From contig JANOQW010000007.1 of NCBI GenBank assembly GCA_031422335.1, positions 1 to 64,000 of the forward strand: a stretch of 64,000 bases of DNA, written 5' to 3'. The notes beneath the pieces were generated by a model. That model was not told where the DNA came from, did no database searches, and saw only the letters and a list, made by a program, of their open reading frames with translations. Of the stretch, positions 8,161-17,154 are shown one piece after another. Position numbers and translations under genes: made by a program. Origin of the DNA: Methylotenera_A sp031422335. GTDB taxonomy: Bacteria > Pseudomonadota > Gammaproteobacteria > Burkholderiales > Methylophilaceae. Each line of letters begins with the position of its first letter. Position 1 is the first letter of the stretch.

Positions 8161-10254
8161 TCAAAAAAGCGTTATTTGTATTTTACTTGCAACTTCTGAC
8201 GTTGTTTCACTGCTTTTAGTTGCCAAACCTTCTATCAATGCCATTAAACCTGCTTCATCAATGATTGCCACATTTAAACTTTGTGCTTTTTCTAACTTGC
8301 TGCCTGCCTCTGCGCCCGCCACAACATAGTCAGTTTTTTTAGAAACGCTACCACTCACCTTGCCGCCTGCCGCCTCTATTAAGGCTTGCGCGGCATCTCG
8401 ACTTAAATTAGGCAATATGCCAGTCAGTACTAAAGTCTTACCTAACAACACGCCAGTAGCGCTTTGCTTGCCTGCAGTTTCTGGCCAATGCACGCCCAAC
8501 GCTTGTATGGATGCAATCACTTCGCGATTATGTGGCTCGCCAAAAAATTGCAAAATCGATTCTGCCACAATTGGCCCTATATCATTTACTTCTAACAATG
8601 CCTCAGAAGGCGCATGGATAATGGCTTGCAGAGCACCAAAATGCGCAGCTAAATCTTTAGCGGTTGCTTCACCCACATTGCGTATGCCTAAACCATAAAT
8701 AAAACGCGCTAGCGTCGTCTGTTTGCTGTGGTTCAACGCATCAACCACGTTTTGCGCTGACTTTTGCGCCATGCGCTCTAAATTGGCCAGCGTTAGCACA
8801 TCTAGCTTGTAAATGTCGTCCAAAGTTTTGACTAAATTCGCTTCTACCAACAAATCGGCCAGTTTTTCACCCAAGCCTTCAATATCTAGTGCGCGGCGGC
8901 TAGCAAAATGCGTAATGGCCTGCTTGCGCTGTGCTGGGCAAAATAAACCACCCGTGCAACGTGCCACTGCTTCATCGGCAAGCCGCTCAATGTGTGAATC
9001 ACATTCTGGGCAAAGTGTAGGCATAATGAATTGGCGTGCTTTTGCGGGGCGATTTTCTAATACCACGCTCACCACTTCAGGAATCACATCGCCCGCTCTT
9101 CTGACAATCACCGTATCGCCGATGCGAATATCTTTACGGCGCATTTCATCTTCGTTGTGCAAAGTAGCATTGGTTACATTAACACCGCCAACAAACACAC
9201 TTTTAAGGCGTGCCACGGGCGTAATAGCGCCTGTGCGGCCCACTTGCACGGTAATATCTTCAACAACCGTTGTGGCCTCTTCTGCAGGATATTTGTGCGC
9301 AACAGCCCAGCGTGGCGCGCGCGAAACAAACCCCAACTCGTTTTGTTGCGTAAAATTGTTGACTTTATACACCACACCATCAATCTCAAACGGCAAGCTG
9401 GCGCGCTTAGCACCTATGTTGGCGTAATACTCTTGCAAGCCCGCTGCGCCTTGCTTAACGGTACGCAAGTCGCTCACTGGAAAACGCAATTCAGCTAAAT
9501 AATCCATCGCTTCAGCATGTGATGCCTTGGCAGGTGCGCCGATATTGCCTCGCGCTATTAATTCTCCTAGGCCATAGGCAAAAAAGTGTAGCGGCCGTGT
9601 GGCGGTGATTTGTGGGTCTAGCTGACGCAAGCTGCCTGCAGCTGCATTGCGTGGGTTGGCAAATAACTTACCGCCCTGCTTTTCTTGCGCCATATTTAAG
9701 CGCTCAAAATCTTTTTTAAGCATCAGCACCTCGCCACGCACTTCGAGCAATTGCGGTGGATTTGGTGTAATTAGACGCGTTGGAATTGCCCGAATAGTGC
9801 GTAAATTATGCGTGACATTCTCGCCCGTGTAGCCATCACCGCGCGTCGCGCCTTGCACAAACAGGCCGTTTTCATAAGTAAGCGTAATCGCCAAGCCGTC
9901 AAATTTTGGCTCAACCGCGTACTCAACACTTTCCATGCCCAAACCTTCGCGAATGCGCTTATCAAACGCCAACAACTCATCATCGCCAAACGCGTTATTC
10001 AGCGATAACATGGCTTGGCGGTGAGTGATGCTTTCAAACGCACTTAAGGCGTTGCCGCCAACACGTTGCGTGGGCGAATCTGGCGTAATGAGTTGTGGGA
10101 ATTGTGTTTCTAAATCGACCAACTGGCGATACACACCATCGTATTCGCTGTCAGAAACAGTGGGTGCATCCAGCACGTAATACTGGTAATCGTGCTGAGA
10201 AATTTGTAATCTAAGCTGGGATATTTGCTGGCGTGCTGCTTCCAAATCAAGCAT
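8161..10254 (-). CDS. ligA: NAD-dependent DNA ligase
   Basis: LigA seals nicks during replication and repair using NAD+. The 697-residue protein has every domain in order: Ia domain with the NMN-binding HDYQYYVLD and YDGVYRQL segments, adenylation domain with the active-site lysine in EPKFDG (Lys117), OB fold, four-cysteine zinc finger (CPEC...C...C, residues ~406-430), helix-hairpin-helix repeats and a C-terminal BRCT domain (GKTLVLTGILPNLSRDAA). I chose the ATG at 10254; a TTG at 10266 would add four residues. It follows zipA by 15 bp in the common smc-zipA-ligA order. Confidence 0.97.
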   Translation of the reverse strand: MLDLEAARQQISQLRLQISQHDYQYYVLDAPTVSDSEYDGVYRQLVDLETQFPQLITPDSPTQRVGGNALSAFESITHRQAMLSLNNAFGDDELLAFDKRIREGLGMESVEYAVEPKFDGLAITLTYENGLFVQGATRGDGYTGENVTHNLRTIRAIPTRLITPNPPQLLEVRGEVLMLKKDFERLNMAQEKQGGKLFANPRNAAAGSLRQLDPQITATRPLHFFAYGLGELIARGNIGAPAKASHAEAMDYLAELRFPVSDLRTVKQGAAGLQEYYANIGAKRASLPFEIDGVVYKVNNFTQQNELGFVSRAPRWAVAHKYPAEEATTVVEDITVQVGRTGAITPVARLKSVFVGGVNVTNATLHNEDEMRRKDIRIGDTVIVRRAGDVIPEVVSVVLENRPAKARQFIMPTLCPECDSHIERLADEAVARCTGGLFCPAQRKQAITHFASRRALDIEGLGEKLADLLVEANLVKTLDDIYKLDVLTLANLERMAQKSAQNVVDALNHSKQTTLARFIYGLGIRNVGEATAKDLAAHFGALQAIIHAPSEALLEVNDIGPIVAESILQFFGEPHNREVIASIQALGVHWPETAGKQSATGVLLGKTLVLTGILPNLSRDAAQALIEAAGGKVSGSVSKKTDYVVAGAEAGSKLEKAQSLNVAIIDEAGLMALIEGLATKSSETTSEVASKIQITLF

Positions 10255-10269
10255 GAAAATAAACAAATA

Positions 10270-11544
10270 CTAGCTGAAAAGGCGCATGCTGCTTGGGCTG
10301 CCTGGCATCACGCCACGCGCCACCATAGTGGCATGAATCACTTTAAGCTGTTGCCTAATTTTTTCAATTTGCAAATTACCCAAAGGTTTTTGGTTGTCAT
10401 CCACCAAGTTAGCATTTAGGCTAGTTGCCATTTTTTGCGCTGTAGTAATCATTTGGTTAAACACTTGCTCGCAATTATTCACTTTGGGGATTTCAATCTG
10501 CAAGGTGATACTTTTGAGCACATTACTGCGCAAGCTTTCTGCGGTAAATGGTACGTTATTGGTATCAATCGCGGTAAATAAAACGGCATCGTTGGCATAA
10601 CAGTAAAACTTACCATCGTCTTTTAGCAACATGCCGTTAGCCTCAGCCAGGCCTTTAAATTTGGTGCCATGAATCGCCGCATCGCCTTGTGCAATATGTA
10701 CGCTCACCATCTGATCGACTTCAATGCAGAACTGGTCTAGCTCTATGGCACGCTGCAATGCATCGCCGCTACCCTGCCACTCTACATGCGCATTCAAACT
10801 CAAACCTGCATCTTCCACCGCAAACTGAAATTTATTCAGTAGATTTTTAGCCACTGGGCCACCGCGATCGGCCAGCTGCAAGCTACAAGCCACTTGTTTA
10901 AAGGCGTTTGAGCTAGTCGTATCAATATCTTGCCATTTATCATGCTGGTCTAGCCCATGTAGCGTGCTAGGCAGTGAAATGTGCCCTAAAGACTCTTTTA
11001 AGGTAGTTAAATCTTGGCTATGAATATTTTTGTTGGCATATAAAATAGCGGTTAAATCAATTTGCGGATGCGCTGAATCGGGTAAATTGACTTGCGCTGC
11101 TTGAATTTTTTCGTGCAACACCGCTTTTACAATCGGCTCTGCCATTTGCTGCTCAGCTGCTAACTCTGCTTCCAATTCTTCTTCAGCCGCTTCATTAGAA
11201 GAAACTAAAATTTGTGCTTCTACATAGTTATCTGCTTGCGCTTGCTCTACTTGTGCCTGCTCTGCCTTGGCTGATTCAAATTCGTCATCTGCAATCCGCA
11301 TCTCGCCTGGAACAGTGTGCTGCATAAATTGCTTAGATTTCTCTGTTACTTCCGCCAATTCTTTATCGATCACATAGGCATCGGTATTGATGTGAAAATC
11401 ATCCGCCAGCACATCTTTTTGCGGCACAATAAAATCACTGCTAACCTGCTTGCGCAGTTTTTTCTCTTGCAGCCAGTTGTAAGCCAGCACGCTGCCAATA
11501 ATAATGGCGCCCAAAATAATTAATGCTAATTGCAAATCAGACAT
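10270..11544 (-). CDS. zipA: ZipA-like cell division protein
   Basis: A 424-residue protein with one N-terminal membrane helix (LQLALIILGAIIIGSVLAYNWL), a long acidic, Glu/Ala/Gln-rich linker (about residues 60-160), and a C-terminal ZipA-type FtsZ-binding domain (from about residue 270: LSLNAHVEWQGSG, DQMVSVHIAQGD, FKGLAEANGMLL, NNVPFTAESLRS). ZipA tethers FtsZ to the membrane and stabilises the division ring. Sequence divergence from E. coli ZipA is high, as usual in betaproteobacteria, so the location between smc and ligA is part of the evidence. Confidence 0.86.
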   Translation of the reverse strand: MSDLQLALIILGAIIIGSVLAYNWLQEKKLRKQVSSDFIVPQKDVLADDFHINTDAYVIDKELAEVTEKSKQFMQHTVPGEMRIADDEFESAKAEQAQVEQAQADNYVEAQILVSSNEAAEEELEAELAAEQQMAEPIVKAVLHEKIQAAQVNLPDSAHPQIDLTAILYANKNIHSQDLTTLKESLGHISLPSTLHGLDQHDKWQDIDTTSSNAFKQVACSLQLADRGGPVAKNLLNKFQFAVEDAGLSLNAHVEWQGSGDALQRAIELDQFCIEVDQMVSVHIAQGDAAIHGTKFKGLAEANGMLLKDDGKFYCYANDAVLFTAIDTNNVPFTAESLRSNVLKSITLQIEIPKVNNCEQVFNQMITTAQKMATSLNANLVDDNQKPLGNLQIEKIRQQLKVIHATMVARGVMPGSPSSMRLFS

Positions 11545-11621
11545 AGGGTTATTCTACTTCTAAATGTATTCTTGTTTTCATTTTAAAAGCATTTGCTTGA
11601 AATACGATTAAGCCTGTCATT

Positions 11622-14600
11622 CTATTCAGTTTGTAGTTCTAGCGCTGCTTCAATATCCACATCCACTATACGCGAAACACCAGATTCTTGCATGGTAACA
11701 CCAATCAATTGCTGTGCCATTTCCATGGTGATTTTATTGTGCGAAACAAATAAAAACTGTGTTTTTTCGCTCATTTTCTTTACCATGCTGCAAAAACGCT
11801 CAGTATTGCTGTCATCCAGTGGTGCATCCACCTCGTCCATCAGGCAAAATGGTGCAGGGTTTAACCTAAATAACGCGAATACCAAGGCGATTGCTGTCAG
11901 TGCTTTTTCACCACCGGATAATAGTTGAATCGTGGTATTTTTTTTGCCTGGCGGCTGCGCGAATACTTGCAAACCTGTATCTAAAATTTCGTCGCCAAGC
12001 AGCTCCAACTTAGCTTGGCCACCGCCAAACAGCGTGGCAAATAGCTCGCCAAAATGTTGGTTGGCGGTATTAAAGGTGTGCATCAATTTATCGCGCGTTT
12101 CACGGTCAATCTTCTTAATCGCATCTTCCAGGGTTTCGGTGGCTTGCGTTAAGTCTAGCATTTGGCTGTCGAGATAAGTTTTACGCTCGGTTTCACTGGC
12201 CAGCTCTTGAATCGCGGCTAAATTCACCGCGCCCAATTCCTCAATGTCTTGCTGTAATTGCATGGTTTTACGCACTAAATCACTCGCTTTGGCGTTTTCG
12301 GCCAAGCCTGCAGCTAAGTCTTGCTCATTTTGGCCATTATCCAGCAAACCAGATTGGCATTGCTCAAAATACAAGCGCGATTCTTGCTCTTTTAGGCGGC
12401 TTTGCTCTACGTTATCACGCAGTGGGTGTAATTGCTGCTCGTGCGTCATGCGTTCGCGCTCTAGCGCTTGCATCTGTGTTTCAGCCTCAGCCAAACGATT
12501 ACGCGACCCTGCCAACGCGGTTTCGCGCAATTGTTTGCAATCTATGGCTAGGCTCAAATTAGTTTTAAGCGTTTCCATTGGCGTGAGTTTTAAAGTGGCT
12601 TCTGCCTCTGTTTGGTGCAATAAAAAAGCACTTTTTTCTTCATTATTTACATTGATTTTATTGTTTAATTCATTGATATTATTAATAATAATTTTTTTAT
12701 TAAATTCAGTTTCTTGATGTAATTTTTCTGCTAGTTGAATCGTATCGCGCGAAGCTGAATACACTTGCTCTGCCTGTTGCTTGTTACTTAAGTCATTATT
12801 TTTTGCTGCTTCCAGCGCGCCCAATTGCGCTGTAATAGATTGTAAAGCTGCTTGCTTATTGACTTTGTCGGCTGTGAGCTGCATTAATTTTTCATTGCTT
12901 GTAGCAACTTCCGCTTTAATAGCGGTTTCGCGCTCTAACGCGACGTGCTGCGCCTGTTGCAAACGCGCCAATTCTAGCTGCTGTTGATAATGCAAACTGC
13001 TGGCTATTTTGAGCTGCATATTTTCATGCTGCTGCTGCTGGCGCGCCTGCTGCAGCTTGCTTTCAGCGGTTTTAAGTGCTTCACTCACTGTGTGTAAATT
13101 TTGCTGCAAATTGGGCAGGTTTTTCTGCAATCTGTCTAATTGTTGCTGGCGCTCTAACACGCCGTGCAAACTAGAGTTTTCGCCGTAATAACTCACGCTG
13201 TGGCGGCTAAAAATGTCGCCCTGTGCATTGACCAAAATTTCGCCTAAATTAAGATGCTTAATTGCCTTCTCTGGAGCATCGCCAGGAGCCAGACTGTTTG
13301 AATCAAGCAAGTATGCGCCTGCCAGCCAATCTGCTAAAATAGATTTTGTATCAACATCGCAATTTTTAATCACGCTAATTAAGGGTGTCAAACCTGCATT
13401 TGGTTTGTTTGAGCTCTCATTTGTAGTTGCCCTGTAGCCCAATACCAGCGCGGCTGGTGGCCTAGCACTTGATTCATCTTTATCCGCAATTAAAGCGTTG
13501 AGTTTCGTGCCCAACACCGCTTCTAACGCCACGCTCCAGCCCTCATCAATTTTAATTTTTTGCCACAAACGTGCGTTATTCTTTAAGCCTTTGCTACTCA
13601 GCCAATCGCCCAGCTTTCCTTCTGCATTTACCGATTGTTGCAGTTTCTGCAATGAGTGAATCTCAGCATCGGCTTGGTTAGTAGCGCGCTGTGCTTGGTT
13701 TTGTTGCTCGCGCAATTGATGCAAGCTAGCTTGCAAAGTTGCTTCGTCAGCACTTATTTTTAGCAACGCTTGCTCAATCGCCATAATGCCCTGCTGCGCT
13801 TGCTGCAATGCGTCTTCACTGGTTTTTAATTGTGCTTGGTCTGGTAATGCTAAGTTAGATAAATCTGACGTAAGTCTTTGAATACGCTGCATACTCTCCT
13901 CAATATTTTGGCTTAAATATTGAATGCTGCTCGTTTCTATTTGAATGCGCTGATTCGCTTCAATCAGCGTTTGCTGGCTTTTTTGCGCGAGTTCATTGGC
14001 AGCTTTAAGTGCCAACTCTTTTGCGGGCAGCGTTTGTTTTAGCGCCTCTAACGCGGTTTTTGCTTGTAGTTCAGCTTGCGTTGCGCTTTCTAGCTCGGTT
14101 TTTCTTTGCGTTAAATGCTGTTGAAAATCCGCGCCAGCATTGGCATTGCGCTCCAGCGATTGGCTTAATTGCGTCAATTGTTGCGCCATGCGCTCACGCG
14201 CTTCGGCGTTTTGTTTGACTTGGTTTTCTAGATTAGAAACCTCGGCATTGGCCTCGTAATACGCTGCTTGCGCGGTATTGATGCCCTCGCTCGCTGCATA
14301 ATGCGCTTGGCGGCTTTGCTCCAGCTCGGCCTCACTTTTACGTAAGCTGGCCATTTGCGCCTCTAGCGCGTTGACCAGTTTTTCTACCGTTAACTTAGTT
14401 TTCTCCCAATCGCGGCTGGCATCACGTTTTTTCAGCAGCCACAACTGGCCATCTGCTAATTTATAAGCGGCTTGCAGGGCATGATATTGCTGTGTGACTA
14501 CCGCTTGTGATTCTAGCTTGGTGATTTGCTTTTGCAGCTCGCGACAAATATCTTCAACCCGCGTCAAATTCTCACGTGTATCTCTAAGCCTTAGTTCGGT

Positions 14601-15137
14601 TTCACGGCGGCGTTCTTTATACTTGCTAATGCCTGCTGCTTCTTCTAAAAACACCCGCAGCTCTTCAGGTTTGGCTTCTACAATACGCGAGATGGTGTTT
14701 TGGCCAATAATCGCATAGGCTCTGCCACCCAAGCCTGTGCCTAAAAATAAATCCGCTACATCGCGTCGGCGCACGGCAGAGTTGTTGATGAAATAAGTCG
14801 AACCTTTTTCGCGCTCGATGACGCGCTTGACTGAAATCTCGGCGTATTGACTCCACGCGCCACTTGCGCCGCCCAAGCTGTTATCAAAAATCAGCTCAAC
14901 AGAGGCTCTGGATATGGGGTTACGGTTGCTAGAACCGTTAAAAATTACTGCATCCATGGCATCGGCACGCATTTCTTTAGCTGATGATTCGCCCAGCACC
15001 CAACGCACCGATTCCATGACGTTAGATTTTCCGCAACCATTGGGCCCAACTACGCCCACACGTTGACCGTGCAAATGAATAGTGGTGGAATCAACAAACG
15101 ATTTAAAGCCAGCGAGTTTTAAGTGGGTTAAGCGCAA
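11622..15137 (-). CDS. smc: Chromosome partition protein Smc
   Basis: The SMC ATPase compacts and segregates chromosomes with ScpA/ScpB. The 1171-residue protein has the Walker A motif GPNGCGKSNV (residues 31-40), a long coiled coil rich in Gln, Ala, Leu and Glu, a central hinge (about residues 505-625), a second coiled coil, and the C-terminal LLSGGEKALTAIALVFALF signature with the Walker B segment CLMDEVDAPLDDSN. Length and order are normal. It starts the smc-zipA-ligA gene run and is divergent from queF; the 84-bp gap must hold both promoters. Confidence 0.97.
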   Translation of the reverse strand: MRLTHLKLAGFKSFVDSTTIHLHGQRVGVVGPNGCGKSNVMESVRWVLGESSAKEMRADAMDAVIFNGSSNRNPISRASVELIFDNSLGGASGAWSQYAEISVKRVIEREKGSTYFINNSAVRRRDVADLFLGTGLGGRAYAIIGQNTISRIVEAKPEELRVFLEEAAGISKYKERRRETELRLRDTRENLTRVEDICRELQKQITKLESQAVVTQQYHALQAAYKLADGQLWLLKKRDASRDWEKTKLTVEKLVNALEAQMASLRKSEAELEQSRQAHYAASEGINTAQAAYYEANAEVSNLENQVKQNAEARERMAQQLTQLSQSLERNANAGADFQQHLTQRKTELESATQAELQAKTALEALKQTLPAKELALKAANELAQKSQQTLIEANQRIQIETSSIQYLSQNIEESMQRIQRLTSDLSNLALPDQAQLKTSEDALQQAQQGIMAIEQALLKISADEATLQASLHQLREQQNQAQRATNQADAEIHSLQKLQQSVNAEGKLGDWLSSKGLKNNARLWQKIKIDEGWSVALEAVLGTKLNALIADKDESSARPPAALVLGYRATTNESSNKPNAGLTPLISVIKNCDVDTKSILADWLAGAYLLDSNSLAPGDAPEKAIKHLNLGEILVNAQGDIFSRHSVSYYGENSSLHGVLERQQQLDRLQKNLPNLQQNLHTVSEALKTAESKLQQARQQQQHENMQLKIASSLHYQQQLELARLQQAQHVALERETAIKAEVATSNEKLMQLTADKVNKQAALQSITAQLGALEAAKNNDLSNKQQAEQVYSASRDTIQLAEKLHQETEFNKKIIINNINELNNKINVNNEEKSAFLLHQTEAEATLKLTPMETLKTNLSLAIDCKQLRETALAGSRNRLAEAETQMQALERERMTHEQQLHPLRDNVEQSRLKEQESRLYFEQCQSGLLDNGQNEQDLAAGLAENAKASDLVRKTMQLQQDIEELGAVNLAAIQELASETERKTYLDSQMLDLTQATETLEDAIKKIDRETRDKLMHTFNTANQHFGELFATLFGGGQAKLELLGDEILDTGLQVFAQPPGKKNTTIQLLSGGEKALTAIALVFALFRLNPAPFCLMDEVDAPLDDSNTERFCSMVKKMSEKTQFLFVSHNKITMEMAQQLIGVTMQESGVSRIVDVDIEAALELQTE

Positions 15138-15221
15138 GATTTTCTTTTAAGATTTTATTTTAATTTGGGGTTTTGCTTTATGCAAAGTGTCTAACGATTT
15201 ATAATACCGCTATTATTTGAT

Positions 15222-15698
15222 ATGAAGACCAATATGTCTAGCACCAACTTACACGATAGCGTTACAATTTTAGGAAACCTTAGCGCGCAGCCCTCTAAAA
15301 CGCTAGAAACTTTTCCTAATCCCAACCCCAATCGCGATTTTCATATTCACATGGAAATCCCAGAGTTTACTTGCTTATGCCCAAAAACAGGCCAGCCAGA
15401 TTTTGCCGTAATTACCTTAGATTATATTGCCGACCAACTTTGTATAGAGCTTAAAAGCTTAAAACTTTACATCGTGTCATTTAGAAATGAAGGCTGCTTT
15501 CACGAAGCCGTCACCAATAAAATTTTAGATGACTTAGTTGCAGCCACACAGCCACGCTTTATGCGTGTTACCGCAAAGTTTTATGTGCGTGGCGGTATAT
15601 TTACCAACGTGGCGGCAGAGCACCGTAAAGTAGGCTGGCAAGCGCAGCCAAAAGTGGATTTATTGCAGTTTGAGTCGCAAAGCAATGCACGCGGCTAA
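15222..15698 (+). CDS. queF: NADPH-dependent 7-cyano-7-deazaguanine reductase
   Basis: QueF reduces preQ0 to preQ1 in queuosine synthesis. The 158-residue protein is the short, single-domain form. It has the catalytic cysteine in FTCLCPKTGQPDF (Cys53), the NADPH/substrate motif ELKSLKLYIVSFRNEGCFHE (residues ~77-96) and the C-terminal YVRGGIFTNV. An internal ATG at 15234 (MSSTNLHD) is an alternative start. It is transcribed alone, divergent from smc and followed by tRNA genes. Confidence 0.95.
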   Translation: MKTNMSSTNLHDSVTILGNLSAQPSKTLETFPNPNPNRDFHIHMEIPEFTCLCPKTGQPDFAVITLDYIADQLCIELKSLKLYIVSFRNEGCFHEAVTNKILDDLVAATQPRFMRVTAKFYVRGGIFTNVAAEHRKVGWQAQPKVDLLQFESQSNARG

Positions 15699-15710
15699 AG
15701 CACAAATTGA

Positions 15711-15739
15711 TTGACAACAAGTCTACTCGTCATTAATAT
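15711..15739 (+). promoter_or_regulatory. Sigma-70 promoter for the tRNA genes
   Basis: A perfect -35 hexamer TTGACA (15711-15716), exactly 17 bp of spacer and a near-perfect -10 TAATAT (15734-15739), followed by the GC-rich discriminator TGCGCC. That discriminator is typical of strong, stringently controlled stable-RNA promoters. It points at tRNA-Ala 64 bp downstream. Confidence 0.8.
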
Positions 15740-15802
15740 TGCGCCTTCTCGAATTGTTGTCAATTTAAGAACCCAAATTTAGTAAAGATTTTTGTAGTAC
15801 GC

Positions 15803-15878
<76 letters not shown>

Positions 15879-15993
15879 AATTTGTGAGTTTAAATTGTAA
15901 ATTCTAGTGGCAATTTCGTTTTAGAAAATGTAGCAAATAGTGTAAAATAATTGCTTGCAAAATACAGCAAGTGGTATCGGTTTAAATTCCAAG

Positions 15994-16069
15994 GTCCCCA
16001 TCGTCTAGAGGCCTAGGACACCTCCCTTTCACGGAGGCGACCGGGGTTCGAATCCCCGTGGGGACGCCA
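15994..16069 (+). tRNA. tRNA-Glu (anticodon TTC)
   Basis: A 76-nt cloverleaf with encoded CCA. Acceptor GTCCCCA pairs with TGGGGAC, the D-arm holds CGTCTAGAGGCCTAGG, the anticodon stem CCTCC/GGAGG carries TTC, and the T-arm holds GGGGTTCGAATCCCC. It reads GAA/GAG. It lies 115 bp after tRNA-Ala, probably on the same precursor. Confidence 0.97.
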
Positions 16070-16080
16070 AAAACTAAAAC

Positions 16081-16106
16081 GCCACCGTAAGGTGGCTTTT
16101 TGTTTT
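16081..16106 (+). terminator. Intrinsic terminator after the tRNA genes
   Basis: A perfect 6-bp stem GCCACC/GGTGGC with a stable GTAA tetraloop, followed directly by TTTTTGTTTT. It lies 11 bp after tRNA-Glu and ends that transcript. Confidence 0.88.
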
Positions 16107-16109
16107 GTG

Positions 16110-16234
16110 GCTTTGCTACGAGGTACTTCGAGCACCCCGCTGGGCTCGAATAAGCAATCACTGATTGCTTGGACGCGTAGCATAGCGAAGCGGTCTGAGC
16201 GTAAGCGAAAGATGACAGAATCGCCCTAAGGCGA
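16110..16234. other. Structured non-coding element (nested hairpins) beside the tRNA genes
   Basis: A nested inverted-repeat structure. An outer stem GCTTTGCTACG (16110-16120) pairs with CGTAGCATAGC (16176-16186) with one mismatch. Inside it are two hairpins: TTCGAGC/GCTCGAA (16127-16150) and the perfect 19-bp palindrome AAGCAATCA-C-TGATTGCTT (16152-16170). A further TCGCC/GGCGA hairpin sits at 16221-16234. The segment is more GC-rich than other spacers, lies after the terminator and has no convincing ORF. It could be a small mobile palindromic element, an attachment-site remnant or a small RNA. I do not recognise a family. Confidence 0.5.
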
Positions 16235-16245
16235 GGTTGGCACAA

Positions 16246-16282
16246 TCCTACAAGCCAATATCCATGCGCCTTCTAGAGCATC
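16246..16282. repeat. Palindromic intergenic repeat, copy 2
   Basis: Shares the core CAAGCCAATATCCATGCGCC with the copy at 2593, including the flanking CTT and AGAGCA. The stem is weaker here (CTACAAG with CTTCTAG). It lies 14 bp beyond the nnrD stop codon, again at a 3' end. Confidence 0.65.
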
Positions 16283-16296
16283 TATTATTAAGTGTT

Positions 16297-17154
16297 TTAA
16301 GCTGAATGTAGTGCATTTAACACATTGCGCGCTTCTAGCGCGACTTCTGAAGCTGTCAGCCCGATTGGCCCTGCACCCTTTTCTACAAGTGCATCTGCCG
16401 CTGCGCCGTGTACATAAACACCTAATTTTGCGGCTTGCAACCCGCTTAAACCTTGCGCCATTAAGCTGCCGATGATGCCGCTTAGCACGTCGCCTGTGCC
16501 GCCGCTGGCGAGGCCGACATTGCCGCTGGTATTGACAAAGCAACAGCCATCGTGATGCGCGCAAACGGTGCCTGCACCTTTAAGCACGCAGGTGGCGTTT
16601 AGTGAATTGGCTAATTTAAGTGCGCTTTCGGTACGGTTTTGTTGAATATATTCGACGCTAACACCTAACAACCTAGCAGCTTCTCCAGCGTGTGGCGTTA
16701 TGACAGTTTCTACGTTACGGCTGATAACAAGTGACGCTAAATGCAGATCACTGGCGATTAAATTAAGCGCATCGGCATCTAATAACAAGGGGATGTTTTG
16801 CGCTAGCCAGTACTCTAGCAACTCGAAAGCGGTGCTGGATTGTCCTAAGCCTGTGCCAATAACCACACAATTGAGTTGGGGCAGTTTTTTAAGCGATATA
16901 GTTGAGCGCAGCATAATTTCAGGCTGCAATAAATCAACACTTGGCGCATCTTTACACAGCATGGCCGCATATACTCGCCCTGCTCCGCTATGCAAGGCTG
17001 CCCGTGCAGCCAGTAGCACTGCGCCTACCATACCTGTGTCACCACCAACAATCACCACGCTGCCAAACGTGCCTTTGTGCGCATCTCTATTACGTGCTGG
17101 CGTTACAGCTTGAAACATGCTTTTAACTAATGAGTGAGAATTAGGTTCTATCAT
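16297..17154 (-). CDS. nnrD: ADP/ATP-dependent NAD(P)H-hydrate dehydratase
   Basis: NnrD repairs damaged nicotinamide cofactors by dehydrating S-NAD(P)HX. The 285-residue protein has the ribokinase-like fold with KGTFGSVVIVGGDTGMVGAVLLAARAAL-type N-terminal glycine motifs, the NVETVITPHAGEAARLL block, VLKGAGTV, and the catalytic SGGTGDVLSG near residue 225. The fused N-terminal NnrE epimerase domain found in many bacteria is absent. The ATG overlaps the stop of the upstream AI-2E family gene by 4 bp (ATGA), so the two are translationally coupled. Confidence 0.93.
   Translation of the reverse strand: MIEPNSHSLVKSMFQAVTPARNRDAHKGTFGSVVIVGGDTGMVGAVLLAARAALHSGAGRVYAAMLCKDAPSVDLLQPEIMLRSTISLKKLPQLNCVVIGTGLGQSSTAFELLEYWLAQNIPLLLDADALNLIASDLHLASLVISRNVETVITPHAGEAARLLGVSVEYIQQNRTESALKLANSLNATCVLKGAGTVCAHHDGCCFVNTSGNVGLASGGTGDVLSGIIGSLMAQGLSGLQAAKLGVYVHGAAADALVEKGAGPIGLTASEVALEARNVLNALHSA

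Noticed and set aside
11593..15056. Many plus-strand ORFs across smc, ligA and zipA
   Set aside because: They are antisense shadows of long, well-supported coding regions, with no domains and improbable composition (Ser/Cys-rich).
15982..16245. An 87-codon minus-strand ORF over tRNA-Glu
   Set aside because: Its last part is the antisense reading of the tRNA-Glu gene, a well-known source of spurious proteins in databases, and the rest covers the terminator and hairpin element.
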